From contig NZ_JAFCJJ010000007.1 of the NCBI RefSeq assembly GCF_018131015.1, positions 124,001 through 188,000 of the forward strand: a stretch of DNA of 64,000 nucleotides. The letters are read 5' to 3'. How positions within the stretch are numbered: position 1 is the first letter of the stretch; each line of letters opens with the position of its first letter. A program made the position numbers and the translations under genes. The notes beneath the pieces are model-generated. The model saw only the letters and a list, made by a program, of their open reading frames with translations. It searched no databases and was not told the origin of the DNA. The stretch is from Bradyrhizobium diazoefficiens (lineage in GTDB: Bacteria; Pseudomonadota; Alphaproteobacteria; Rhizobiales; Xanthobacteraceae). Below are positions 55,644 through 64,000 of the stretch, piece by piece.

Positions 55644-57041
55644 ATGAGCGCCAACCTCTCTGCATTTCTGTATCTCGTGGCGGGAGTGCTGTTCATCCTG
55701 TCGCTGCGCGGGCTGTCGAGCCCGGCGTCGTCGCGCCAGGGCAATCTGTTCGGCATGATCGGCATGGCGATCGCGGTTGCGACCACGCTCGCCAACCATC
55801 CGCCGGCAGACGGCCTCGCCTGGGTGCTCGTCATCGTCGGCATCGCCATTGGCGCCGCGATCGGCGCGGTGATCGCGCGGCGCGTGCCGATGACCTCGAT
55901 GCCGGAACTGGTCGCCGCCTTCCACTCGCTGGTCGGCATGGCCGCGGTGCTGGTCGCGGCCGGCGCGTTCTACGCGCCCGAGGCCTTCGACATCGGCACC
56001 CCCGGCAACATCCATCCGCAGAGCCTCGTCGAGATGTCGCTCGGCGTCGCCATCGGTGCGCTGACCTTCACCGGCTCGGTGATCGCGTTCCTGAAGCTGT
56101 CCGCGCGCATGAGCGGCGCGCCGATCATCCTGCCCGCCCGCCATATCATCAACATCGCGATTGCGGTGGCGCTGGTGTTCTTCATCGTTCGCCTGGTCCT
56201 GACCGGCGGCGCGCTCGACTTCTGGCTGATCGTCATCCTGGCGCTGGCGCTCGGCGTGCTCATGATCATCCCGATCGGCGGCGCCGACATGCCGGTCGTG
56301 ATCTCGATGCTGAACTCCTATTCGGGCTGGGCCGCGGCCGGCATCGGCTTCACGCTCGGCAATTCCGCGCTGATCATCACCGGCGCGCTGGTCGGCTCAT
56401 CCGGCGCGATCCTGTCCTACATCATGTGCCACGCGATGAACCGGTCCTTCATCTCGGTCATCCTCGGCGGTTTTGGTGGCGAGACCGCGGCGGCCGGCGG
56501 TGGTACGGGCGAGCAGAAACCCGCCAAACTCGGCTCGGCGGACGATGCGGCCTTCATCATGAAGAACGCCCAGAAGGTCATCATCGTGCCCGGTTACGGC
56601 ATGGCGGTGGCGCAGGCCCAGCACGCGCTGCGCGAGATGGGCGACATCCTGAAGAAGGAAGGCGTCGAGGTGAAGTACGCCATTCACCCGGTCGCAGGCC
56701 GCATGCCCGGCCACATGAACGTGCTGCTGGCCGAGGCCAACGTGCCCTACGACGAGGTGTTCGAGCTCGAGGACATCAACTCCGAATTCGCGCAGGCCGA
56801 CATCGCCTTCGTGATCGGCGCCAACGACGTCACCAACCCGGCTGCCGAAGAGGACAAGACCTCGCCGATCTACGGCATGCCGGTGCTGCAGGTCTGGAAG
56901 GCCGGCACCGTGATGTTCATCAAGCGCTCGCTGGCGTCCGGCTATGCCGGTATCGACAACCCGCTGTTCTATCGCGACAACACCATGATGCTGCTCGGCG
57001 ACGCCAAGAAGGTCACCGAGAACATCGTCAAGGCGATGTAG
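55644..57041 (+). CDS. pntB: NAD(P) transhydrogenase beta subunit (PntB)
   Basis: A 465-residue protein. Nine or so membrane helices occupy about 1-265, followed by the NADP(H)-binding domain III (about 285-465) with IIVPGYGMAVAQAQHALREM and KRSLASGYAGIDNPLF. The enzyme keeps NADPH high using the proton gradient. Third gene of the operon. Confidence 0.96.
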   Translation: MSANLSAFLYLVAGVLFILSLRGLSSPASSRQGNLFGMIGMAIAVATTLANHPPADGLAWVLVIVGIAIGAAIGAVIARRVPMTSMPELVAAFHSLVGMAAVLVAAGAFYAPEAFDIGTPGNIHPQSLVEMSLGVAIGALTFTGSVIAFLKLSARMSGAPIILPARHIINIAIAVALVFFIVRLVLTGGALDFWLIVILALALGVLMIIPIGGADMPVVISMLNSYSGWAAAGIGFTLGNSALIITGALVGSSGAILSYIMCHAMNRSFISVILGGFGGETAAAGGGTGEQKPAKLGSADDAAFIMKNAQKVIIVPGYGMAVAQAQHALREMGDILKKEGVEVKYAIHPVAGRMPGHMNVLLAEANVPYDEVFELEDINSEFAQADIAFVIGANDVTNPAAEEDKTSPIYGMPVLQVWKAGTVMFIKRSLASGYAGIDNPLFYRDNTMMLLGDAKKVTENIVKAM

Positions 57042-57102
57042 CGCGCGTGCGCCTCGTCCGGCACGCCGCTGCGGCGGCGTGCGCCCGCCGCGGAAGCCCG
57101 CG

Positions 57103-57903
57103 ATGACATTCCTGAAATGGATCGCCATCATTCTCGCTGGCAGCTATTGCGCGGGCCTCGTCCTGCTGTTCGCGAAACAGCGCAGCATGCTGTTTCCGAT
57201 CCCGACCACCGAGCGCACGTCCCCTGCGGCCGCGGGACTTGCCGAGGCCGAGGAGCACGTCCTGACCACGCCGGACGGCGAGAAGGTCATCGTCTGGCAC
57301 GTGCCGGTAAAGCCCGGCCATCCCGTCGTCCTGTTCTTTCCGGGCAATGGCGACTTCCTTGCGGGGCGCGTCAGCCGCTTCAAGGGGATCACGGCGGACG
57401 GCACCGGTCTCATCGCGCTGTCCTATCGTGGCTATGCCGGCTCGACCGGCGCGCCCAGCGAGCAGGGCCTGTTGCGCGACGCCGCAGTGGCCTATGCCTT
57501 TGCGACGGAACGCTACGACGCAAGGCGCATCGTCGCCTGGGGCTTCTCGCTCGGGACCGGCGTTGCGGTCGCCGTCGCCTCCGAGCATCCCGTCGCGAAG
57601 CTGATTCTCGAAGCGCCATACACGTCCACGGTCGACGTTGCGGGTTCGATGCTGCCTTTCGTCCCGGTTCGCCTGCTGATGCGCGACCAGTTTCGCTCCG
57701 ACGAGCGCATCGCGCGCGTGACGGTGCCGCTATTGATCATGCACGGCACCAACGATCCGGCGATCCCGATCGTGTTCGGCGAGCGCCTGTTCGCGCTGGC
57801 GCGCGAGCCGAAGCAGCTGGTGCGGTTTCCCGGCGGGGGGCACGAAAACCTCGATGATTTCGGGGCCCTGGCGGCCGCGCGGCAATTCATCAATGGATCC
57901 TGA
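57103..57903 (+). CDS. Membrane-anchored alpha/beta hydrolase
   Basis: A 266-residue serine hydrolase with an N-terminal membrane segment (about 3-23). The strand-turn FFPGNGDF (oxyanion HGGG-like position), the nucleophile elbow GFSLGTG with Ser, LIMHGTNDPAIP with the Asp and GGGHENL with the His define the triad. The family includes BEM46/FrsA-like hydrolases of unknown substrate. It starts 61 bases after pntB and could share its transcript. Confidence 0.88.
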   Translation: MTFLKWIAIILAGSYCAGLVLLFAKQRSMLFPIPTTERTSPAAAGLAEAEEHVLTTPDGEKVIVWHVPVKPGHPVVLFFPGNGDFLAGRVSRFKGITADGTGLIALSYRGYAGSTGAPSEQGLLRDAAVAYAFATERYDARRIVAWGFSLGTGVAVAVASEHPVAKLILEAPYTSTVDVAGSMLPFVPVRLLMRDQFRSDERIARVTVPLLIMHGTNDPAIPIVFGERLFALAREPKQLVRFPGGGHENLDDFGALAAARQFINGS

Positions 57904-57961
57904 GGGCTGACGCGCGCGATCTTCTCGCGCATAATCGCGTCCCGTTGAAGGAATTGTTGGC

Positions 57962-59059
57962 ATGAGCGCACACGGACCGATGCCGCGGTCGTCATGGATC
58001 TTCCCCGCGCTGGCGGTGCTGCTGTTCCTGGTCGTGACCGCGACCGGGTACGGCTTCGAACTGTCGGCCGGCGGCGGCCTGTTCGCCATTGTCCTCCTGG
58101 TGATCCTGTTCGGCACCGTGTTCGCCGCCGTTCATCATTCCGAGGTGATCGCGGAGCGGATCGGCGAGCCCTACGGCACGCTGCTGCTGACGCTGGCGGT
58201 CACCATCATCGAGGTCGCGCTGATCACCACGATCATGCTGGGTGACAAGCCGGCCCCGGAGCTCGCGCGCGACACCGTCTTCGCGGTGGTGATGATCGTC
58301 TGCAACGGCCTCGTCGGCCTCTGCGTCTTCATTGGCGGCCTGCGCTACCGCGAGCAGGGCTTTCAGGTCTCGGGCGCCAACGTCTATCTCAGCGTGCTGA
58401 TTGCGCTTGCGACGCTCACTTTGATCATGCCCAACTACACTTTGACGACGCCGGGCCCGGTCTATTCGGCGCTCCAGCTCGGCTTTGTCGACCTCGCGAC
58501 GATCCTGCTCTACGGCGTGTTCCTCTATACCCAGACCGTCCTGCACAAGGACTACTTCGTCAATCAGCGGGCGGAGGGTGAGGTCGGCGAGGCTCGCCTG
58601 TCAGGCAGGATGCTGATGCTGAGCATCGCGCTGCTGCTGATCTCGCTGCTGGCCGTCGTTCTCCTGGCCAAGAAATTCTCGCTGGTGGTCGACGCGGTGG
58701 CGGCCCGGATCGGTGCGCCGCCGGCGTTTGCGGGCCTGCTGGTCGCGCTCCTGATCCTGCTGCCGGAAGGCGTCTCCGCGATCGCGGCCGCGCGCAAGAA
58801 CGACCTGCAGAAGAGCATCAACCTGGCGCTGGGGTCCTCGCTCGCGACCATCGGACTGACCATCCCGGCGGTCGGGCTCGCCACTTATGTGCTCGACAAG
58901 CCGCTGGTGCTCGGTCTCAATCCGCAAAATACCGCGCTGATGGTCCTGACATTCCTGCTGAGCATGCTGACCTTCGGAACCGGCAGGACCAACATCCTGT
59001 TCGGGCTGGTCCATATGGTGGTATTCGCGGTTTTCGTGTTCATGGTCTTCGTGCCCTGA
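57962..59059 (+). CDS. Calcium/proton (ChaA-like) antiporter
   Basis: A 365-residue CaCA-superfamily protein with ten to eleven hydrophobic segments. The two ion-binding repeats appear as TIIEVALITTIM (about 80-91) and LLPEGVSAIAAARKNDLQKS (about 260-279), each with the key acidic residue. Homologues include E. coli ChaA and y4hA; they export Ca2+, Na+ or K+ in exchange for protons. Confidence 0.9.
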   Translation: MSAHGPMPRSSWIFPALAVLLFLVVTATGYGFELSAGGGLFAIVLLVILFGTVFAAVHHSEVIAERIGEPYGTLLLTLAVTIIEVALITTIMLGDKPAPELARDTVFAVVMIVCNGLVGLCVFIGGLRYREQGFQVSGANVYLSVLIALATLTLIMPNYTLTTPGPVYSALQLGFVDLATILLYGVFLYTQTVLHKDYFVNQRAEGEVGEARLSGRMLMLSIALLLISLLAVVLLAKKFSLVVDAVAARIGAPPAFAGLLVALLILLPEGVSAIAAARKNDLQKSINLALGSSLATIGLTIPAVGLATYVLDKPLVLGLNPQNTALMVLTFLLSMLTFGTGRTNILFGLVHMVVFAVFVFMVFVP

Positions 59060-59085
59060 GTCAGGGTTCCGTCAGGAGAGATCCC

Positions 59086-59370
59086 ATGCTTGCAGCCAGG
59101 TCGGAGGTCCAGGTCGACAATGAGCAGGTCCGGGTGACCGAATGGCGGCTTGCCCCGGGCAGCGCGACCGGACATCATACCCACGGCATGGACTATGTGA
59201 TCGTCCCCGTCGTTGCCGGCGAGATGACCATCGTGGCGGTGGGAGGCGAGCGGTCCAAGGCACAACTGGCGGCCGGAAGGTCCTATTTTCGCAAGGCCGG
59301 CGTTCAGCATGACGTGCTTAACGAAACCGCAACCGAGATCGTGTTCCTTGAGATCGAGCTGAAGCCTTGA
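59086..59370 (+). CDS. Small cupin-domain protein
   Basis: A 94-residue cupin with the metal-binding motif GHHTHGMDYVIVPVVAGEM (about 28-46) and a second His in VQHDV. AGGAGAG lies before ATG 59086, only 26 bases after the antiporter stop, so the genes are probably co-transcribed. Function unknown. Confidence 0.82.
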   Translation: MLAARSEVQVDNEQVRVTEWRLAPGSATGHHTHGMDYVIVPVVAGEMTIVAVGGERSKAQLAAGRSYFRKAGVQHDVLNETATEIVFLEIELKP

Positions 59371-59462
59371 GGCGACATGACCTTTCGCCATCGATCCGTC
59401 GCAGTTGATCCCTTACTATTGCCTCAAAGTTCCCGCATCAGATCGCGCGGGGAGTGGCCGGA

Positions 59463-60362
59463 ATGCTGAAATATCTCGCTAAAATTTCGATGGATATTTT
59501 CCCCTCGGTGCTCGCGACGATCATCGGGGCCTACATCGTCAACCACTACATCAATGCCAGGCCCGCGGCCGACACCCCCGCCGCGGTGACGGCGCCTGCC
59601 CAGACGGGCAAGCCTGCCGACACGGCCAGCATCCCGGCACCCGGCGTCAAGGCCAAGGGCATTCCCGAAAAGAGCGTGACCACCAAGGCGGCCGAGAAGC
59701 CGGTCGAGAAGCCCTCCGACCAGCCGGCCGAGGCGAAGGCGTCCGATCCGGCCGAGACCGGTGCGCATGGCCGCACTCCTGTGCGCGAGAAGGCCCTGGC
59801 CAAGTCCGCGCCGGCCCCGGCCACCCCCGCCACCGTCCCGACGGTCGAAGCCAACTCGGCTGCGCCCGCGACCGCCGCAACGCCCGACGCCAACGACCTC
59901 GCGCGCGCGGCAATCGAGCGCCTGCGCAAATCGCCCGAGAACAAGGCCGCCGAGACTAAAGCTGCTGAGACCAAAGCTGCTGAGACCAAGTCTGCTGAGA
60001 CCAAGTCTGCGGAGAGGCCGCTGGAGCCCGGGACCCAGGAAGCCGCCCGCGCCGGCACGCCGTCGGCCGTGCGCCCGCTGCCGCCGCCGATCACGGTGTC
60101 GACGCCGCCGACGGAAACCTATGGCAATAACCCGTCGCCGCAGGCAGGCCCGTCCTACACGGCCTCGGTCGGCAATGATGACCCGAATCGGCTGACGCCG
60201 CCCGCCGATATTCCGGTTCCGGTCATTGCGCCGCCGCTCGACCTGCGCGCCGATGCCGGCGCGTCCATGCCCAAGCCGAAGACCAATGTCGCCGACGAGA
60301 TGCTGTCGGGCATGAAGTCGATGTTCCACGCCGTTCTGCCGAAGAGCGCCACCCCCGACTAA
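59463..60362 (+). CDS. Ala/Pro/Lys-rich membrane-anchored hypothetical protein
   Basis: About 299 residues from ATG 59463; GGGGAGTGG lies upstream. One membrane span (about 10-29, SMDIFPSVLATIIGAYIVN) is followed by a long low-complexity chain rich in Ala, Pro, Lys, Glu and Thr, including five KAAET-like repeats (about 161-185). The sequence resembles a periplasmic spacer. No domain is recognisable. Confidence 0.78.
   Translation: MLKYLAKISMDIFPSVLATIIGAYIVNHYINARPAADTPAAVTAPAQTGKPADTASIPAPGVKAKGIPEKSVTTKAAEKPVEKPSDQPAEAKASDPAETGAHGRTPVREKALAKSAPAPATPATVPTVEANSAAPATAATPDANDLARAAIERLRKSPENKAAETKAAETKAAETKSAETKSAERPLEPGTQEAARAGTPSAVRPLPPPITVSTPPTETYGNNPSPQAGPSYTASVGNDDPNRLTPPADIPVPVIAPPLDLRADAGASMPKPKTNVADEMLSGMKSMFHAVLPKSATPD
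59943..60017. repeat. Five tandem 15-base units (KAAET/KSAET)
   Basis: Five in-frame 15-base units, two of them identical (AAAGCTGCTGAGACC), encode Lys-Ala/Ser-Ala-Glu-Thr/Arg. The DNA identity between units shows recent expansion and makes length variation between strains likely. Confidence 0.88.
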
Positions 60363-60382
60363 AGCGGGCTCTTGAGCCCACG

Positions 60383-61033
60383 CTATCCGCCGCCGACGCG
60401 GGCAAGGCCGCTGCGGGCGGCATCGTCGCGTGGGCGCAACGCCACGGCCTTGTTGTAGGAGGCCGCCGCCTTGGCCCGGTCGCCCAGCCGCTCATAGGCC
60501 TGCCCCCGCGCAGTCCAGACCTGGGCGTTTTGGGGTTCCGCCTCGGAGGCTTCATCGAGGTCGGCCGCAGCTTCCTTGACCTTGCCGATGGCCAGATAGC
60601 TGATGGCGCGGCCGAGCAGCGGCTCGGCCTTCTGCGGATTGAGCCCGCTCGCCGCGCCGAAATCGGCGATGGCGAAATCGTGCTGGTTGTTGACCTGGTA
60701 GATCAGCGCGCGGCCATAGAGCGCCTGCGCGTTGTAGGGGTCGAGCGCGACGGCGCGGTTGAACTCGTCGAGTGCCGCTGCCATGTCGCCCGATTTAGCC
60801 AGGGTCTGGGCCTTCGCCGTATGGCTCTGGGCCTCACTGACGTTGCCGGCGCTGACCGCGCTCTCGGCAACCGCCGGCTTGGCGACTTCTTGCGGCTTGT
60901 CCTTCTCGGGCATCAGCGAGCCCAGGTCGAAGGAGCAGCCGGACAGCGCGGTCGCCGCCAACGCCAATGCGAGCAGCCGTTGCCGGGGCCGACATGACCG
61001 CGCAAAGCCGGGCTCGCGAAAGGGGGAGGCCAT
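60383..61033 (-). CDS. TPR-repeat lipoprotein
   Basis: A 216-residue exported lipoprotein. The leader ends in ALSGC with Cys33 as the lipidation site; a spacer then leads to about three TPR units (for example GDMAAALDEFNRAVALDPYN, NAQVWTARGQAYERLG). It probably scaffolds envelope complexes; the partner is unknown. Similar proteins in rhizobia are sometimes called CtpD- or TadD-like, but no tad genes are here. Confidence 0.85.
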   Translation of the reverse strand: MASPFREPGFARSCRPRQRLLALALAATALSGCSFDLGSLMPEKDKPQEVAKPAVAESAVSAGNVSEAQSHTAKAQTLAKSGDMAAALDEFNRAVALDPYNAQALYGRALIYQVNNQHDFAIADFGAASGLNPQKAEPLLGRAISYLAIGKVKEAAADLDEASEAEPQNAQVWTARGQAYERLGDRAKAAASYNKAVALRPRDDAARSGLARVGGG

Positions 61034-61097
61034 CTACGGTTCGCTCGCGCTGGTGCCGCCTGTGCCCGTCCCAAAAAGGCACCGCTACAAAATAATA

Positions 61098-61118
61098 ACG
61101 CGGGCCCAAGGCCCGCGT
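61098..61118 (-). terminator. Rho-independent terminator of rpsU
   Basis: Nine-base perfect GC arms (61098-61106, 61110-61118) with a three-base loop. On the minus strand it is followed by TATTATTTTG, and it lies about 34 bases after the rpsU stop. Confidence 0.88.
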
Positions 61119-61151
61119 CATCGAAAACTCAGTCTTGCAATCCCGGCAAAA

Positions 61152-61451
61152 TCAGCGCGGTCCGCGACCTGCGCCCGGACCGCCACGGCCGCCCGCGCCA
61201 CGATCGGCGCCTGGACCGGCACCAAACACCGGCTTCGGCTTCATCGGCAGCAGGCCTTCACGCTGGAGCTTCTTGCGGGCCAGCTTGCGCGCGCGGCGCA
61301 CGGCCTCGGCCTTTTCGCGGGCCTTCTTCTCGGACGGCTTTTCGTAGTGACCGCGGAGCTTCATCTCGCGGAAAATGCCCTCGCGCTGCATCTTCTTCTT
61401 CAGCGCCTTGAGAGCTTGATCGACATTGTTATCGCGAACGAGAACCTGCAC
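61152..61451 (-). CDS. rpsU: 30S ribosomal protein S21
   Basis: A 99-residue S21 (usual length about 70). [20 protein letters not shown] and the basic helices to LPMK match S21; the last 30 residues form a Gly/Pro/Arg tail ([15 protein letters not shown]), longer than in E. coli but seen in rhizobia. S21 helps the 30S subunit engage ribosome-binding sites. Own terminator follows. Confidence 0.94.
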   Translation of the reverse strand: MQVLVRDNNVDQALKALKKKMQREGIFREMKLRGHYEKPSEKKAREKAEAVRRARKLARKKLQREGLLPMKPKPVFGAGPGADRGAGGRGGPGAGRGPR

Positions 61452-61711
61452 GCGGCATCCTCTTCAGTGATCGGATTTGAATTCTGGTAGGTCAAAGGGG
61501 GGCACAAAACGTCCGGCCCTTAACCTTGAGGGCGCGGATGTATCAGACAAAACCCGATATGTCCACCTGCCAGACCGGATTTCGGGCCTAGTTCAGCCAT
61601 TAAATGCGGCCAAAATACCGCTGTTCAGCCCCGATTTGGGTGGTTTGGCGCCAAGGGTGGGCTGTTCCGGACACTTTGCGTCGGAAAAACAACATCAAGG
61701 GGAGACGCCAC

Positions 61712-62434
61712 ATGGACATGAGGAAATATGCGGCCGAGGCCATCGGCACGTTCTGGCTGACGTTCGCGGGCTGCGGCAGCGCGGTGATCGCGGCCGGCTT
61801 TCCGCAAGTCGGGATCGGCCTGCTCGGGGTGTCCCTGGCGTTCGGCTTGAGCGTCGTCACCATGGCCTACGCGATCGGCCATGTCTCGGGCTGCCATCTC
61901 AACCCGGCCGTCACGGTCGGGCTTGCCGCCGGCGGGCGCTTTCCGGCCGGCCAGATCCTGCCTTACGTCATCGCCCAGGTCTGCGGCGCGATCATTGCCG
62001 CCGAACTGCTCTATGTGATCGCCAGCGGCGCGCCGGGCTTCGACGTTACCAAGGGTTTTGCCTCCAACGGCTATGATGCGCATTCCCCCGGCCAGTATGG
62101 GTTGCTGGCCTGCTTCCTCACCGAAGTGGTGATGACCATGATGTTCCTGTTCATCATCATGGGCGCCACCCACGGCCGTGCGCCGGCAGGATTTGCGCCG
62201 CTCGCGATCGGCCTTGCGCTGGTGATGATCCACCTCGTCAGCATCCCCGTCACCAACACGTCGGTGAACCCGGCGCGCAGCACCGGCCCGGCGCTGTTCG
62301 TCGGCGGCTGGGCGCTTTCGCAGCTCTGGCTGTTCTGGGTGGCACCACTGATCGGCGGGGTGCTCGGCGGGGTGATTTACCGCTGGCTCAGCGAAGAGCC
62401 CGGAGGCGTCGTCGCGGGCGTCAAGACGGCGTGA
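61712..62434 (+). CDS. aqpZ: Aquaporin Z
   Basis: A 240-residue water channel with six membrane helices and two half-helix motifs: NPA at 64-66 (HLNPAVTVG) and NPA at 186-188 (SVNPARSTG). The selectivity filter residues Phe44, His174, Thr183 and Arg189 fit a narrow water-only pore. The start ATG 61712 follows GGGGAGA. The 260 bases upstream of it, shared with divergent rpsU, hold both promoters. Confidence 0.95.
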   Translation: MDMRKYAAEAIGTFWLTFAGCGSAVIAAGFPQVGIGLLGVSLAFGLSVVTMAYAIGHVSGCHLNPAVTVGLAAGGRFPAGQILPYVIAQVCGAIIAAELLYVIASGAPGFDVTKGFASNGYDAHSPGQYGLLACFLTEVVMTMMFLFIIMGATHGRAPAGFAPLAIGLALVMIHLVSIPVTNTSVNPARSTGPALFVGGWALSQLWLFWVAPLIGGVLGGVIYRWLSEEPGGVVAGVKTA

Positions 62435-62496
62435 CCGGCGCGCGGGATCGGGGGACGATCCGGGATCGCGGACGATCGCGGTCCCTCACTGGCCCA

Positions 62497-63603
62497 TCAC
62501 ATTTCCTTGGCAGGCAGGACCTCGGTGACATGGCCCATCTTGCGGCCGGGGCGCGGCGCGCCCTTGCCGTAGATGTGCACGGTGGCGCCGGGGACGCTCA
62601 GCCATGTCTCGTAATCGTTGATCTCGTCGCCGATCAGATTGGTCATGGTGACGATTTCGCCGTGGCGCACGGGCTTGCCGAGCGGCCAGCCGGCAATGGC
62701 GCGGATGTGCTGCTCGAACTGGGAGACCGAGGCGCCGTCGAGCGTCCAGTGCCCTGAATTGTGCACGCGCGGGGCGATCTCGTTGACCAGCACCTTCGGC
62801 CCCGTGCCATTGCCGAGCACGAACATTTCCACCGCCAGCACGCCGACATAGTCGAGTGCGCTTGCGATCTTGCCTGCGATGCTGCGCGCCTCCTCGGCGA
62901 GCACGTCCGGAATCGGCGCAGGCGCGCGCGACACCTTCAGAATGTGGTCGCGGTGCTCGTTCTCGGTGACGTCGAAACATTCGACCTGGCCTGAAGTCGA
63001 GCGCGCGGCGATCACGGAAATCTCGCGCTCGAACGGCACGAAGGCCTCGAGGATCGCCGATTTGGTGGCGAGGCTGGTCCAGACCTTTGCGATGTCGTCG
63101 CCCTCGCGGATGATGGCCTGGCCCTTGCCGTCATAGCCGAAGCGGCGGGTTTTCAGCACGGCCGGGAGGCCAATCCTGACAATGGCCTCGCGCAATGATG
63201 CGACCGAGGTGACGTCGGCATAGGCCGCGGTGCCGATGCCGAGCCGTGTGACAAAATCCTTCTCGGCGAGCCGGTCCTGGGTGGTCTCCAGGATCTTGCG
63301 GTTGGGCAGCACCGGGCGGCGCGCGTCCAGCACCATGGCGGCCGCGGAAGGCACGTTCTCGAATTCGTAGGTGATGACGTCGACGTCGTTGGCGAACAGC
63401 TCCAGCGCCTCGACATCGGCATATTCGGCGCAGGTCGCGTTCAGCACGACGTCGAAGGCGGGCGAATCCGGGTCGGGCGAGAACACCTGGCAGCGCAGGC
63501 CAAGCCGCGCTGCGGCCATCGCCAGCATCCGGCCGAGCTGTCCGCCGCCGAGGATTCCGATGGTGTCGCCGGGCTTCAGCTTCACCTGCCTGCTGTCGGT
63601 CAC
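62497..63603 (-). CDS. purK: N5-carboxyaminoimidazole ribonucleotide synthase
   Basis: A 368-residue ATP-grasp enzyme that carboxylates AIR with ATP and bicarbonate in purine synthesis. [20 protein letters not shown] at the N-terminus and the ATP-grasp [15 protein letters not shown] and [15 protein letters not shown] are diagnostic. The start is GTG at 63603, overlapping the purE stop (GTGA), so translation is coupled. Confidence 0.96.
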   Translation of the reverse strand: MTDSRQVKLKPGDTIGILGGGQLGRMLAMAAARLGLRCQVFSPDPDSPAFDVVLNATCAEYADVEALELFANDVDVITYEFENVPSAAAMVLDARRPVLPNRKILETTQDRLAEKDFVTRLGIGTAAYADVTSVASLREAIVRIGLPAVLKTRRFGYDGKGQAIIREGDDIAKVWTSLATKSAILEAFVPFEREISVIAARSTSGQVECFDVTENEHRDHILKVSRAPAPIPDVLAEEARSIAGKIASALDYVGVLAVEMFVLGNGTGPKVLVNEIAPRVHNSGHWTLDGASVSQFEQHIRAIAGWPLGKPVRHGEIVTMTNLIGDEINDYETWLSVPGATVHIYGKGAPRPGRKMGHVTEVLPAKEM

Positions 63604-64000
63604 GCCTTGTCCTCCGGGCGCTCGGCAACCGCCTCGGTCTGGGCCTTGCGCCAGGCGGCGAGGCGATCGGACAGCGCGGCGTCGGACAGGGCCAGCACGG
63701 ATGCTGCAAGCAGCGCGGCGTTGATCGCACCCGCCTTGCCGATGGCCAGCGTCCCGACCGGGATGCCCGCGGGCATCTGCACGATCGAATAGAGCGAATC
63801 GATGCCCTTGAGCGTCCGTGATTCCACGGGGACGCCGAACACCGGCAGTTCCGTGAGCGAGGCGGCCATGCCGGGCAGGTGGGCCGCGCCACCGGCGCCG
63901 GCGATGATCACCTTGTAGCCGGCCGCCTTGGCGCCCTTGGCGAACGTAAACAGCCGGTCGGGGGTGCGGTGTGCCGAGACGATGCGGGTATCGGCGGCAA
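63600..64000 (-). CDS. purE: N5-carboxyaminoimidazole ribonucleotide mutase, truncated by window edge
   Basis: The C-terminal 133 or so residues of PurE, which isomerises the PurK product to [12 protein letters not shown] near the edge and [34 protein letters not shown] match the class I family. The N-terminal part, including its start, lies right of the window. Confidence 0.95.
   Translation of the reverse strand, partial: AADTRIVSAHRTPDRLFTFAKGAKAAGYKVIIAGAGGAAHLPGMAASLTELPVFGVPVESRTLKGIDSLYSIVQMPAGIPVGTLAIGKAGAINAALLAASVLALSDAALSDRLAAWRKAQTEAVAERPEDKA

Noticed and set aside
53997..56144. 715-residue reading frame antisense to pntAA-pntAB-pntB
   Set aside because: Crosses three well-supported genes on the other strand and shows only His/Arg/Asp-rich noise.
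59943..60017. CRISPR-like array
   Set aside because: Units are contiguous 15-base in-frame repeats with no spacers.

Overview
This is 64 kb of GC-rich DNA from an alphaproteobacterium, most probably Bradyrhizobium or a close relative. That is an inference from gene content: tolQRAB-pal-cpoB-tilS-ftsH, split pntAA/pntAB/pntB, GapR, an aa3-type oxidase subunit IV, TTAA-N7-TTAA CtrA-type boxes, and dispersed intergenic palindromes of a kind common in that group. I found no rRNA, tRNA, CRISPR array, transposase or integrase. The window opens inside a PQQ alcohol dehydrogenase gene and closes inside purE.

Region 1 (1-16110) is mostly metabolic and accessory. It has a quinoprotein dehydrogenase / cytochrome c / XoxJ-like triad whose visible active site carries the extra Asp of lanthanide-type enzymes. 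A divergent GST/TetR pair, a chemoreceptor and a hydroxyacid dehydrogenase follow. Next come an ECF42-type sigma factor with its YCII/DGPF partner, SRPBCC and VOC companions, and a second YCII pair. A TetR regulator with two matching 19-bp candidate operators, one over its own start and one before a DUF2852 gene, ends the region.

Region 2 (16166-31370) is envelope housekeeping: a serine acetyltransferase, then tolQRAB, pal, cpoB, tilS and ftsH. A GGDEF-EAL protein and a FeeM/LuxI-like N-acyl amino acid synthase sit between tolB and pal, and CtrA-type boxes lie before tolQ, the FeeM-like gene and pal. A branched-chain amino acid type binding protein follows ftsH.

Region 3 (31401-38882) looks like an accessory block: DUF808 protein, a stand-alone RNase A-like (CdiA-CT type) domain, an HD hydrolase, a methyltransferase, an MFS gene broken by one extra base, a small monooxygenase-fold protein and a LssY-type lipoprotein.

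Region 4 (39101-64000) returns to core functions: a polytopic membrane protein, an orphan Flp pilin, a TetR regulator, pyruvate kinase, GapR, a DUF882 peptidase-like protein, an L,D-transpeptidase, a sigma-54 response regulator, oligoendopeptidase F, the proton-translocating transhydrogenase, a ChaA-type antiporter, S21, aquaporin Z and purK/purE.

The observations most worth following are the RNase A-like orphan domain, the paired TetR operators, and the signalling genes inserted in the tol-pal cluster.
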